64,000 bases of DNA, taken from positions 92,820 to 156,819 of the forward strand of contig JARGSG010000131.1 of assembly GCA_030374805.1 (NCBI GenBank), read 5' to 3'. Below the pieces are notes generated by a model. That model made no database searches, had not been told where the DNA came from, and was given only the letters and a program-made list of their open reading frames with translations. Below, in pieces: positions 11,422 to 23,227 of this stretch; within the stretch, counting starts at the first letter, position 1, and each line of letters starts with the position of its first letter. This DNA comes from Gracilaria gracilis (taxonomy: Eukaryota > Rhodophyta > Florideophyceae > Gracilariales > Gracilariaceae). The translations under genes were made by a program, and so were the position numbers.

Positions 11422-13070
11422 TCAGCAACGTGTCCCCGAAACTCTTTTCGAATTCAGCAGAATACTTTGCATGAGCGATCCCGTTCGCATCACATCATTC
11501 AACCTTCGGAACAACACAACATTCCGCTTTGTCAAGGCATGAGCAAGGTTATGACAGCCCTGCACCCACTGGAGCATCGAAATCTCTCCGGTCTCAAATG
11601 AGTCATTCGGTAGGGCGGAGGCGATAGTCTTTTCCCTCGTGTAGGGCGGTGATCTTCGAGTACAGGCCATCAGAGTCCACCGCCAGGATGAAAGGTAGTC
11701 CTATCTTATTCCCATACACTCGTCCCATTTCGGAAGACATTAACGATTCTCTATCGGCGGAGAGTGCTGCTGCAAGTATTTCGGCTCCAATCGAGCTGAA
11801 TGGCACCGCGGCTTGTTTGGAACTAGTCCAGTCCAGCACGTTGTAGAAAGGCACTCCACCCGCGGCAGCCATGAAAAGCCCAGAAAGATAACCTGTTTAT
11901 CCATTAGAGCCTTTTCCTTGGCTGGCATCCGAGAATGCAAGGTAGTGAGGAAGAACATCGAGGGAAGGCGGACGACGGTACAGGGGTTCTGGCTGAAGGG
12001 ACTGCAGTTCCCCCAGCATTTGGTTCGCGAGAATCAAGTCTGAGACCAACAACTTAGAAGTGGGTTGCTGCACGCGACAAACGACGCTTGCGGTAGGACC
12101 CCATGTCCGAGGAAGTTAAGAGAGTCAGCAAGCACGAGGAACTCAGTTCGTTCAGCTTGTGTAAACGGCAAGTCGAAGCATTGACGACGCTACCAGGTGA
12201 TTGGTAGTATCTTGATTTTCTCCATGAACTCATTAATTTCTACTGAGATAGAGCCATCAACCTTTCGACTGATTCGAAATATGTTAAAAATGAGCTCTGG
12301 GGATGTATCGAATTTCCCAACTGTGAATCTCGTGCTTATGGCTCGATGAAAGCCTTGCAGGTCAGCTAAAGACTGGCAGAGAAGCATATCATCCACGAAT
12401 TGGGCGAATACCAGTCGTATTGAGCCGTCTTCATTTCTCAAGGCAAATAGTAGCGGGAGGCCGGGATTGCTTCCACCTTATTCTCTGATAACCACGTCTC
12501 TACCTCCAGTTGCCATAGGCGGCCTGACTCCACAAGACCGTAGGTGGGTGCCAGGAGTTTCCACACGTAACCCAGCTTTGTCCATCCTTTCGGCGGAATC
12601 ATGGAGATATGCCTTCTAAGTTCATCACCCTGCAAGTAAGCCCCTTTTATGTCAAGGGTTGCAAGGGGTAATCCGAGGGTTGCTGCAATGGGCAAGACAG
12701 TCCGAATAACCGGGAAATGGGCGGATGAAGAGTGCTTACGTATACCGTCCTTCTCTCTGTCCCTGTTGCCATGAGTGACTAGTCGGCACTTAAGGCGAAG
12801 TGCTCCAAGCTCGCCATCATCCTTGAGATGGAAAAAGTGGTAATATGGCACTAAATTCGGATAGCGCGGGAGGGATGAGGGATGAATGTTCCGATAGCGA
12901 CCCTAGTACACATCTTTCTTTTTTGAAATGGCTTTATCCACAACCCGACTTGGTAAAAACTGCGTTCGCGATTCAGACACTTGTTCCTTGCCAATAACGT
13001 CCATCTCCTTCTTCAGAATCGTCTGCTCGGTAGATGGAGTTGTGCAGGGGGGATGATGGTCTTAACTGCA
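11422..13070 (-). pseudogene. Ty1/copia-type RT-RNase H remnant (copia D)
   Basis: Minus strand from about 13,050: STEQTILKKEMDVIGKEQ, a stop, LKCRLVTHGNRDREKDGIRK, ATLDIKGAYLQGDELRR, GYVWKLLAPTYGLVESGRLW, then after a frameshift the catalytic box FAQFVDDMLL (12,360), consistent with the family's xVDD. RNase H follows: VLDWTSSKQAAVPFSSIGAE (11,800) and WVQGCHNLAHALTKR (11,540), ending at 11,422. A TAA near 11,905 and frameshifts break it. It is not close to copia A or B of this window. Gag and integrase are not evident nearby. Its right end nearly abuts the inferred transposon terminus at 13,084, so the transposon may have inserted here. Confidence 0.75.
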
Positions 13071-13083
13071 GTCGATCCAGTAC

Positions 13084-13302
13084 GTCGGTGTTATCGGAAT
13101 GCTAGTTTTTGTGTCAAAAATGACCGAATTAAAATGATCGACAACCGGTGAGTTTATCCAAATTTGAATGTTCTTAATTTCCGAAAATATTTCCACATTT
13201 CCACTTGTGCTAGTTTGTGTGGAAACAATCATTCACGATTATTTCCATCATTGCTAGTTTGAATGGAGGACAAACTAGCATGTTATTTTGTTCATGCTAG
13301 TT
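13084..13302 (+). repeat. Left terminal repeat and subterminal TGCTAGTTT motifs
   Basis: TGCTAGTTT occurs at 13,100, 13,208, 13,252 and 13,294, and inverted (AAACTAGCA) at 13,272. Five copies of a 9-mer in 200 bp are far above chance. The first lies in a segment shared with termini at 24,857-24,884 and 30,737-30,763. Clustered short motifs near an end are typical of transposase binding sites. 13,303-13,645 holds no gene and probably contains the transposase promoter. Confidence 0.6.
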
Positions 13303-13645
13303 TCCGAACCCAATGTAAGTGTGTAAGTGGCATATATTTAGAACTATATGGCGGCAAATAGGGATATATATATCCCCAAATAGAGACGTATATAAATAGA
13401 TATCTGCTTATGGAATACGATTAGAAGAATACAAACCATTCGAATAGGAGCTCTCTATAGAGATTCAGCACATCTATTCAACAACTCTCATATCAGATAT
13501 CGGCCGTTTATTCTCTCACTTTTGAAACGCCTTCGCATTACGTGCCACCTCCCCCATCACTCCGTCCCACCCCCCGTGCGCCATATTACGCTCCCCACCA
13601 CTACGTACCCCCCTCTCCCCCGACACCCCCACACCGCTCCCCGCC

Positions 13646-16600
13646 ATGCCTAATTGCTGCTTTGAAGGCTGCTCCTTCTTCGCTCGCACCATCCCCGCCA
13701 TTCAAAGGCACCAAAGAAGATGCCCCAACCGTCTCACCGCCAACAAGCGTTTCCTCTCCCCCAGCGGCAACGTCCCTCACTTCCCTCCACGCACAAAGCG
13801 TCACAAGTCCACCCCCCTACTTTTACCACCACCCTCACCTCCTCTCTACAATCGCCCTTCCGATAACGTCCCCATCGCCGACGACGACTCCTACCACCAC
13901 CAGCAGCTCTCCCTCTCCGTCCACACCCAAGACGCCTACCATATCGTAAGCACTCCCGTCTGCTCTCTCTCCCCCTCCCCACCTCCTCCACCGCCCCCTC
14001 CTTCGCTCCCCGCAACAACCCCCACTTCGAACGAATGGTCCTCTACATCTCTTCCATCGCTTCTACCCCCTGCCACCGCAAGGCAGACGAACTCATCTCT
14101 CTCCTCCACGACCCTTCCTTCTTCAAATCAGCCTTTCAGAACGCCCTCTCCTCCGCATCCCAGTGTCTCAAACTTCAAACAGACCTCTTCCAACACCGAG
14201 TCACCAACATGGGTTTCACCCCCACCACCCTCCACGACCCACAGCACCTCTTCACCGCCACCATTTTCCGAAAGGATGCACCCCAAGTCCTTAAAAGACA
14301 ACTCGCACTGGCACACTCCTACAACACCCTCTTCCACGACGTCCCCCACACAACCTCCTCCGGCTCTACCGCTTTCGCTCACCCCATGGCTTCCTCCCTC
14401 GGAAAAGAAGCTGTCCCAGCCCTCAAGCACGCAATCATGCAGTCCTCCAATACCTCCTGCATCTGGCACATCCCTGAGAACACCGGTATCGACTCCTTCA
14501 TCGGCTTCGTCCAAGTATTTTCCGACAAGTCCTCGCCCTCCCTCAAATCCTCTTCCATCACCTCCTACTTCCTTCACATCACCATCCTCAACTTCTCCGA
14601 CTCGTTCTGTCGCAAATATATCACCGACAACCTCACGCTTCTCGGATACCTTCCAATCTCTTTCAATCTCCCCACCTCCTCTCAAGACCCTGATACCATT
14701 CCGCAAACCTCATCCAGCACCTCTTGCTCTATGAAAATGCAACTCATCCAGGGTGCCATCTCCAACCTCCTCGACCCTCTTCTCTCCTCCGGCCTCACCG
14801 GCTTCCCCTTCCTTGACGCTAATGGCGTGCTCCGCCATTGTCACCCAATCATCGCCATTTACTGCACAGACATCCCAGAAGCAAAACACATTCTCGCCAT
14901 CTCCCATGGCACCCGCTCCCAGCATCCATGCCATCGATGTACCGTCCCACGCCCCGACCTCCACCTACAAATTCCATCCCGCACTCTTCGATCCCAGACC
15001 CAGACTCTCGCTGCCCGCAATTCACACTCTACCCTCCTCCAAGATTCTGAAATGGCCCTCTTCACTCCCTAGGAAAAAAAATTTTTACAAATGGCGCACT
15101 ACGTTCTGCAAAAAGTAACTAATGGCGTAGAAAACTTTTGTTTTTATTGAAGAGATGGCGTATATATTCCATGCTTTACGCCATTTCACCGCCATTTATA
15201 GCATGATCTAGAAAAAGATTTACGCCATTTTTGACACTTTTCATAAATGGCGTACAAACAATGAATAAGCTTTCAGCACTCGTGTTCGAGGTATTAAGTT
15301 TTGTTCTATATTTGTACGCCATTTATAGAAAGTGTCAAAAATGGGGTAAATCTTTGTCTAGATCATGCTATAAATGGCGGTGAAATGGCGTAAAGCATGG
15401 AATATATACGCCATCTCTTCAATAAAAACAAAAATTTTCTACGCCATTAGTTACTTTTTGCAGAACGTAGTGCGCCATTTATAAAAATTTTTTCCTAGGG
15501 ACTAGAAAGCCCAGAATCGCCCGAGACACCAAAGAAAAGCCTTCTAAAGCACTTCACTCCCTTTCCCTCGCAAAATACTCCTCCCTCTTCGAATCTTACC
15601 CTCTCCTCCAGATCACCCCTCTCCTCTTCCCTTACAACATCTTCCCCTTCGAACCACTGCATAACTTCCACCTCGTCATCTCCAAGCTCATCAAGCTCGC
15701 AGCCATCGAGAGACTCAAGTCAGAATCACTCTTCACTACCCCCCGTTCCTCCAAGTTCCGTCGTTCCTTCAACTCCGTCCGCTCGTCCATCCTGAAAAAC
15801 GCGAACACCATCCTCGCCGTCATCGAAAAGCACTCCCCAGTCACAGGACTCCACATCGACTTTTCTTCCTCCGACAACGGTCAAACACTTAACGGTATCT
15901 TCACCTCCGAAGGCCTACGTGGTATGCGCGAAGCAAAAGACTACTGCTCACTCGACATGGTCTTCCCCTTCATTGGTGCCTTCTTCGACCGCTGATTTGA
16001 CGACGTCGAAGCAGCTCCCATCACTTCCGTTTTCACCAAGTACTCCGATCTTCTCTTCTTCTCCATGAGATACAACACCTCCGCAGAATGGAACGACTCC
16101 CGCCTCACCGACCTCCAATTCCAAATCCGCTCATTCAAGCGCACAGCCGCACTCGTCCTCGGCCCCGACCACACTTCCAGCCTTGGCACCCTCAAGTTCC
16201 ATCTCCTCGACCACATCGTCGAGGACATTCGCCGCTTTGGAGGCCTCCACTTCAACGATGCTGGCATATTCGAACACGCCCACTCCCTCTTCAAGTCACA
16301 CTACTCCAAAATCTCAAAGCGCAGGTCCAGCGCACATGAAGAAACCATTCGCGCCATCCATCACTCCAACGCCACCAAAGCTTGGAACCACCTTTCCAAC
16401 AACCCCTCCATCACTTCCTCCTCTCCTGCCATCGGCTCTCCCATCCAATCCCGCCAACCCGGTTTGGTTCGTGATGGACAACTCATCTCATTCGCTGATC
16501 TCATCACCGCCCACAAATTCGTACACCCTAATCTTCATTTCAATCCCAATTCTCTACAAGACCTCTTCCCCACGGACACCTTCTCTATCCTCCAACAGAT

Positions 16601-17299
16601 TGAGAAACACAACCTCCCTTCATTCATCAATCTTTCTCTCGAAGTCCTAGAACTTTCAGAGAACTCCCCCACTCTCCGTCATACCTGAATCAACGTAGTC
16701 AACTCCGCTTACGTCGCCGGTGGTTATGTCCTATCACTCGACCACTACATTGAAGAGCGGAACGAGCTCGCCCTCCAGGATCCTCCAGTCCCTCTCAGCC
16801 AACGAATATTTGCCGTCCCGTCCTTCGGTCCTTCTAAATCCCCAAATTTCTCTCACGTCCTCGTCGCAGGCACCAGCTCCTCCAACTCCACCCCCATCGT
16901 CTGGGTCTGCAAACTCATATCTCTTCTTCGCTTCACCCTTTCTTCTTCCACTCCATCTTCCAAGGAGTTCGCCTTCGTACATTTCATGGAGCTCGTCCTA
17001 CCAAGCGGCGAAGTCGATGTCACCCTCAACTGCCTATGCCTCCGATGGGCAACAGACGACAAACATAACCACACCGCCTATCCAGTTCTCATCTCTACCC
17101 ACTCCACATCCGACAACGTTTCTCCATGGTTTGGACTCATCCCTTTCTCTTCTATCTTTGGCTCCGTTCATGTTCTCCGCCAGAACCACCCCACTCCCCC
17201 TTCACTTCCCGCCTCCACCGGCGTTTCCATAGATTATACCTCAACAGATTTGACCGGGACCCCACCTCCACAGCCTACCTCCCACCCCCCCGCATAGCA
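13646..17299 (+). pseudogene. Plavaka-like transposase
   Basis: The ATG at 13,646 opens a protein with an N-terminal zinc finger close to C2HC/C2H2 (CFEGCSFFARTIPAIQRHQ), then a Pro/Ser/Thr-rich linker. After a frame change near 13,990 the core reads NPHFERMVLYISS, LTLLGYLPISFN, FLDANGVLRHCHPIIAIYCT, DIPEAKHILAI and HPCHRCTVPRPDLH. This resembles the D-G-x-R...hP...D-x-PE...CxxC pattern of Plavaka transposases. After an inserted MITE it resumes at 15,500 (RKPRIARDTKEKP; FPFEPLHNFHLVISKL). In-frame TGA codons occur at 15,993 and 16,686, after which the frame still reads as protein to 17,299. About 1,050 codons in all, nonfunctional as written. The family is known mainly from fungi. The assignment rests on motif recall only. 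Confidence 0.6.
15072..15495. mobile_element. Foldback MITE inserted in the transposase
   Basis: 424 bp, almost entirely two inverted arms (15,072-15,258 and 15,311-15,495) around a 52-bp centre. Arms differ by a handful of bases. Ends are GGAAAAAA...TTTTTTCC flanked by TA on both sides, which fits a Tc1/mariner-type TA duplication. Internal words such as AAATGGCG and its complement recur. No coding capacity. The long, well-matched arms suggest a young insertion, later than the transposase itself. Confidence 0.85.
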
Positions 17300-17898
17300 C
17301 TCATTCCTTAGGATTTTCATACACCAATCACTACCACCCTCTTTTACAGGAAAGATTGGAGATAGGTAGGGGATGAAGAAGATATACCACATCTCCACCG
17401 TCTCACAGCTATCTCCACTCCTCCCACTCTTATTAAACCTACCCTCTCCCCTCTCCTCCTTCTGCCCTATCCCTACCCTCTCCCCGGTGCCCAACCAAAC
17501 GACTGAAACTGGGCTCCTCTGGTCGGCACGCTGCTATGTAGCAATCAAGAACCTCTCCAAGTATCCGCGAAAAATTGGCCACAAAGTATTCTTCCCTCAC
17601 CGCTAGTTATACTTTCTTCCTCGATGGAATCCACAGCCCAACCGTCGCAGGTCTCTCCGAATTTCTGGACACATACCTCGGATCCCCTCTAAAACCCATC
17701 GTTCTCAAATTCTTCGCCGTGCCCATCCCTCACCAATTCCCATGCCATCTTCAATATACCCTCCACTTGCCTCGGCAGATACCTCCCATACAATGTAGAA
17801 AACAAGAGCTGTCTTTTTCCTCTACGTCCCACACCTCGTTCATCGTTTTCAAAACACACCCAGTCCACGCATCAAGTCTGGCGAGGTGCATCACCGTC

Positions 17899-20202
17899 CT
17901 ATCTACGTAATGCTTTTCCCCATTTCATTTGGTCTCCTATGTACTCCTTCAACACTGCTACCTCCATTCCATTCTCGAAAAACTTGTCTTCATCATCACA
18001 GCTCCATGGTGGAGCATGTACAGTTGACCCGGAGTATGCAAGATATTCGAAACAGCTCATTCTCCATGAACACATCTTGTTCATCCCATCTTCTTCACTT
18101 CCATTAAGCTGCTCGCAAGCCTTTTCCATCTGCTTCTTCAACTCCCCACCAAGTTTCGTCCCCTCGGTAGGCTTCGCCCGCTCGCAATCAAATCATATCC
18201 CAGTAAAAAGAATAATCTGTCCCGAGCAGCCCGCTTTCGCACCCCAATCACATCGCTTATCGTCTGCTTCATCCGCTGCTTCAGACACTTGTCTGAGCTT
18301 ACATTTTCCACGCACTCTTGTTTCCTCCCCGCTTCCCTTATCGTCTCCCACGTCTCTCCCATTATTTATGTCTCAACCACATACTTCAACAACACATCAA
18401 TTCCACCTTCTGTCGATGGTGTGTACGCCCTCATCTCATACGCAACCTGAATTGGGCACCTAGGCACCATCTCCTTCTCCCCAACTACCAACATGCTCCC
18501 CTCTCTACTTTCTCCCACCGTCTCATTCCTGTTCTTCTAGCTCCTACAAACGTTTTCCGTGTCGAAACAAAGTTCAAACGCCTCAAACTTTGCATAATGA
18601 AGAATCCTATCATATACAGCCCTTGCGAATCCATAAGAACATTCTTCCACTCCAATATCATACTTTCGACGCCCTCTCACATTGTTTCTTCCACCAACCC
18701 CTTCCTTCCCTTCACTACCTCCCGAAGACTTTTGATCAACACATTTTGCCGTTTATTTTCCTCCCTTAGCCGTCCCAACTCTTCTTGCGTCAGCTTCAAA
18801 CTCACCATCAATGTAAAGTGATCTTCCTTCATATTTCCCAACTGTCCTTTCAATGAATTCACCTTCTTAACGAGTGCATACCGTTGCAATAGCTTAAGTT
18901 CTCCTCATTCCCTTCTAGTTCCTTTGTAGATCCCTATTCATCTCCTCGAATTCTACCTCCGCTTTCTCCACGACCGCCGTCACTTTCGTCTCCCACATCC
19001 TTCGGAAGTAAAATGGTGTTGCGCCTTACACACATCTCTTGAAGGGTTAGCGGCGCCGTCTCCACGACGCTCACTTCCTGACTCCCTTCTCTTTGTACGT
19101 TGTCCTCCCCTTCGAAATCCCTCTCAACCACCGCTGCTGTCCCTCACCGCTCTCCCGTCCGCATGTTCTCGTCGCTTATCTTTCCCTTCTCTACAACTTC
19201 AGCAACCCCCGATCCATGAACTACACTCCCTATTCTTCTCTCAGTACCCTCCCCTGTTTCACGTTCTGCCATTGGCCGCACACACCCCACCCTTTCTTTC
19301 CCCCGGTTCGCATTCTCTTGCTCGAAACCAATGCTTTCCTTCTCTGGCTCTCTATTTGGCGTCACAACAAACAAACTCTCCACTCCTCGCGTCCTCGCCG
19401 GCTCACCACACCTCACTCTCTCCCTCTCTCCTTCCACCTCTTCGGGTACCCCAGCCTTAGGTACTTTATGACCGTTAGTTCCCTTTCCTCCTCGAAGATC
19501 CCCACTACCTAATGTGGTACTACTCCTTGCTATTGTTCTTCCCTCGACACCCGTACGAAGCTCTTTACCCCTCACTATCATATCACCGCTATCGCTCTCC
19601 TCTAAAGCTTGCGCAGTCTCTGCGCCTTTTCGACGACCATCTCTCTCCCGATCACCCCGCAGAACCTTCTTCTCCTTACCTCGCTGCGCTCCCATGCTTT
19701 TCTTGGGACTAACTTCTTCATTTCGTGCGTTCGCAATAGGCTTCGTCACCGCAATGCTCACCGCTCGCTCCGTTCGCTCCGTTCGTTCCGTTCGCTCCGA
19801 TGTTCTGCCCTCGAAGCTCCTCGCCGCACCGTCGCTCCTCGCCGCACCGTCGCTCCTCGCCGCACCGTCGCTCCTCGCCGCACCGTCGCCTCTTTCCGCA
19901 CCGTCGCTCCTTGCCGCACCGTGGCTTTTTGCCGCACCGTCGCTTCCCTCCACACCGTCGTTCCTCGCCGCACCCTTCCTCCCTTTCCCACGTAAACCAC
20001 TCCGAGGCGCACGCGTACTACGAGCTGTGCGAACTTTGCCACTTACCGTTTCGCCACGCCTTCGGGTCTTTGACACGCGACCGCTAACCTCCGCCGCATT
20101 CACATCCCTCGTCTTAAGTTTCGCCATATACAATCCGAACGGTTCCTTGCCGTTAACGCTGGGCTCTTGACGTGTTAGCCGCTGACCGTGATCGAAGGTC
20201 AT
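17899..20202 (-). pseudogene. Gene B: basic low-complexity and coiled-coil protein, decayed
   Basis: The ATG ends at 20,202 and the first open block runs to 19,144 (352 codons). It is rich in Arg, Gly, Ser and Glu, with a nine-unit GAARSD-type hexapeptide repeat and TERTERTER. A TGA at 19,144 interrupts a frame that continues to 18,934 (PLTLQEMCVRRNTILLPKD). After frame changes a clear coiled coil appears at 18,677-18,889 (LKLTQEELGRLREENKRQNV). Further decayed coding (YSGSTVHAPPWSCDDEDKFF) extends to about 17,899. No known domain. It is divergent from gene C, with 557 bp between the starts. 17,300-17,898 has only weak coding signal. Confidence 0.45.
19760..19975 (-). repeat. 18-bp minisatellite inside gene B
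   Basis: About nine tandem copies of CTCCTCGCCGCACCGTCG (plus strand), preceded by a 9-bp CTCCGTTCG array at about 19,760-19,800. Units are multiples of three, so on the minus strand they encode in-frame repeats (GAARSD; TER). The first four 18-bp units are identical and later ones diverge. Confidence 0.9.
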
Positions 20203-20382
20203 TGAGATCGGAACTGCTGTGCTCTCGATGTGTTTGTCGCTCGCCGTGATCGAACGTCACCGATCTAATGCACACCCCCAATCGAGTGGAGTGTGGTGTA
20301 AATCACTGAATCCGGTTTTTTATTCCCCGATTCCAAAACTGAAAATTGACACCAAAATCTCCATTTCTGAACTAGAAATAAT

Positions 20383-20444
20383 TTTTTGGGACAGCGGACC
20401 GGGGTGTCGTGGCGCTTCATCCGTGCACCGATGAAGCGCCACGA
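20383..20444. repeat. Conserved palindrome with adjacent GGACAGCGGACCG
   Basis: Perfect 14-bp arms (TCGTGGCGCTTCAT at 20,407-20,420 and its complement at 20,431-20,444) flank CCGTGCACCG. TTTTTTGGGACAGCGGACCG lies just upstream. The same composite recurs inverted and diverged at 32,114-32,172. It sits between divergent genes B and C, so it could be a regulatory or replication/transposition site. Function unknown. Confidence 0.8.
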
Positions 20445-20759
20445 AACTCCGTTCCTCCGTCCCAGAGTGAAATTAGTCCGCCACAAATATTATTTATTTC
20501 TTTATTCCTCAAACATTTTTGTACAAGTGTACTATAGATGTTAGTTGGTTGATGTAGCTTTGTAACCGTCCCGCGATTATGCTATGAAATTTTATATATG
20601 CACAGTGCATAGTTTAAAATAATATTGAGCGGACGCACATCCGTAATGAAGTAGACGGAAAGGAACGGGAGTGAAAGTTACAACCAGCTGACCGATCTCG
20701 CGAGCGTTCTCGACGGTCGTAGACAACCTTTCCGATTCTATCAGCCGCGTGTAATTGCG

Positions 20760-22975
20760 ATGCTGCCTCGCAGGCATAAAAGGGGGCGGGATTCAAGACA
20801 ACCGAACCCAAGTGCAGTGGTGTCAGAAATGCCGCCCCTAACACGAGGGAGAGGGAGGTCAAAAGGCACTACGCCGCGTATGCCACCAGCCCGAGCAATG
20901 ACGAAGAAGGTTTCGCCCGCTGCTACGCCAGTAGTTAAAGGCGGCGATGCGGTGCATTTGTATGTGACGGTTGGAAAAGAAAAGAGCAGGGTGAAAGTGA
21001 GAACCGCGGAGGTGAGAGGTATGGGGTCCGCCGGTGGCGCCAGGAAGGCTCTTTGCCGTTCGCTCCATGGGCATGATCTAAAGGCGACTGCCTTAGAAGG
21101 TGAAGACTTGGTTATGATCCGAAGGTCGAAGATTATAAGCCATGGAAGCGCGAAGTACCCTTACCGTTTTCAAGGTCCTGAAGACCCACCGAGTACGCTG
21201 AGCGAGTTGTTCTGGGCTGGGTTGTATGCGTGGGATACGTCGATGATGGCACCAATCGAGATTCCACAAAGTCCTACTCCAGGGTCCGGGGCTGGCCAGT
21301 CTTCTACATCTCAGCCTGAGAAAGCGGTTGCTCTGGAGGTCGAGAAACCTGCTGAGGAAGCACCCAAAATCCCAGAAAATTCTTCTCACGGGATGAAGAA
21401 GCCCGTGGGAGCGAGCGTCGGCATCATAGAGGACTCCGACGACGATATTGTGGAGGTGTTTCAGACGAGTAAGGCTCCGCTTACTGACCAGGAGGAGGAC
21501 TTGTTCGATGAAGGAGACAGTGTTCCGTCAGAGGAGGTGGACAACACCCTGTATTTCAAGAAGATTTCTGTCGCCGACTACGTTCAGCGCAGGTTGACGA
21601 TGGATATCGAGATGATTGAAATCCCGAAGAAGACAGTACGAAGTGCGAATCTGGGAGAAAAGGAGGCCACGATGATGAAATGTCGCAACTTTGGGTGGCT
21701 TCCGTTTGCAGGTTCCATTGCTGTGGCATCTCTAGAGGAGTTTGCTGTGAATGAAATTGTTATTGATTGGAGAATTGTTGTGGGCGTAACCCTCATAGAC
21801 GGATATCACAGAATTCTTGTGCTTTGAGACTTGCATGGGGAAGGCAGGAAGTGGGTGGATATAGTCCATTCTTTGGATGTTGTGCTGTCGGGAAGAAAGG
21901 ATGGGAAGGCCATCACAATGGACGAGGTATTAGGACTCGGCAATCTTCTGAACGAGATGAGTTCGAATGTACTGAAGATGTCGTTTGCAGACAAAATTCA
22001 CAGCACGGTATCTTTTGTGCAGAACGTCGTCGACGAGTCACATGTGGATGTGAAGCAGTTAGCTGGTGCTTCGAAGAGAAGTGAGGCTATCGGAGACTAC
22101 AGCGTGCGTCACTGGACTCGTTACGCGACATTGGCTCTGAAGTTTGTGGAATGTGAGGGGCTTTTGGAGTTCTTTGAGAAGGTGTGTGACGAGGTTCCAG
22201 CCCTGACGTTGATGCATGTCTCAAGTGACCTCCTGATGGGTCTCATCGATGGGCAGTTTCGATTTGTCGTACGTTGCTTGCAATCGCATGTGGAACTGAG
22301 GTTGTCTTATTCTACGAGAACCAGTCGTTTTGAAGACATGAGGAAGCACCTCTTTCAATGTGCCATAGGTATGTGCAACCTATGTAATCTCACTGGGAAG
22401 AAGAAGAAGATTAGTGTTGAAGAAGTATTGCAGACAGTATTCAACTTAGGAGGAAAGAATGTGTCTGTGATGGAATATCTGGGTATGCGGACAGCAAAAA
22501 GGGAACTTGGCGGTGCGAAGCGTTTATGGGACGGGATGGTGTCTAGAAGGGTGAAGACCGCGGGTAACAAGCTTCAACAAGTTTTCAAAGTATCGCTTCA
22601 AACTTCAGAGGAGGTGAAGGAGGGGGAGCAGAAGGTGGTTGAAGTCGTGGTTGTAGGTGATGGTACGTCAACGGCAGCACCTAATGAGGTAGAAGAAGCT
22701 CCTATGTTGTTGGAAGCTTCCATGCACGGGGAAGACCCTGAAGCAGAGCCATCAGGGTTGAGGCGGAGCACACAGAAACGATTGATCCGGGCTGGCTGAA
22801 AGAGGATTGGGGTAGCAAGGCTGGGAGCAAGAAGAGGAAGAAGAAGAGGAGGTTAATTGATCTTACTGACGATAAGCATGAGGTAGAAATTGAACCTGCT
22901 CCGAAGAGTATGAAGAAGGGCACGGTGAAAGTTTCAGAAAGAAAAATGTGCAAAATGTTGAACCACCGGATTTAG
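20760..22975 (+). pseudogene. Gene C: possible ParB-like domain and SUMO-interaction-like motif
   Basis: The ATG at 20,760 follows a basic N-terminus (PRRHKRGRDSRQ). The frame runs 355 codons to a TGA at 21,825-21,827, then continues without shift to 22,799, and after one frameshift (about 22,780) to TAG at 22,975, about 735 codons in all. The segment VVGVTLIDGYHRILVL resembles the G-H-H-R core of ParB/sulfiredoxin-fold nucleases; this is a weak motif match. An acidic stretch (IIEDSDDDIVEVF) and the C-terminal KKRKKKRRLIDLTDD, a basic patch plus a SUMO-interaction-like motif, suggest a nuclear protein. The last 15 codons lie inside the 5.2-kb duplication and recur in frame at 32,371-32,415. 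Function otherwise unknown. Confidence 0.5.
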
Positions 22976-23227
22976 TGTGCTCCGTCGCGCCTCATACATC
23001 GAGAGCTCATGAAAAGTAGTCTTGATTCTCTTTTCGTGCTGCATCGTCTGTTGTTTCAATTAAAGCGGTGAGCCAAGCACCAGTGCGGTCTTGAACTGAA
23101 CGGCTATCATGTTTCTCGCTCGATGATGATCTACTGTGGGCCCCCCGTATAGCTACCTATATTTCATACAACGATGTGTGAGAAGGTAGGTATTATCCGG
23201 GTGCTGATATTGACAATAATAATGATC

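Noticed and set aside
13542..13949. Pro/Ser/Thr-rich 135-codon plus-strand ORF.
   Set aside because: Shifted frame of the C-rich N-terminal part of the transposase; composition alone keeps it open.
13948..14035. Intron between the zinc-finger part and the core of the transposase (GTAAGC at 13,948).
   Set aside because: No AG acceptor occurs before the core begins (next AG is near 14,081), so a frameshift is more likely.
13646..22975. TGA may be recoded as a sense codon, since several long frames are broken only by TGA (15,993; 16,686; 19,144; 21,825).
   Set aside because: TAA and TAG also interrupt similar frames (4,230; 8,151; 10,898; 11,905; 28,695; 55,404), and the intact LINE and copia ORFs end in ordinary stops including TGA. 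Decay by C-to-T change at CGA explains it.
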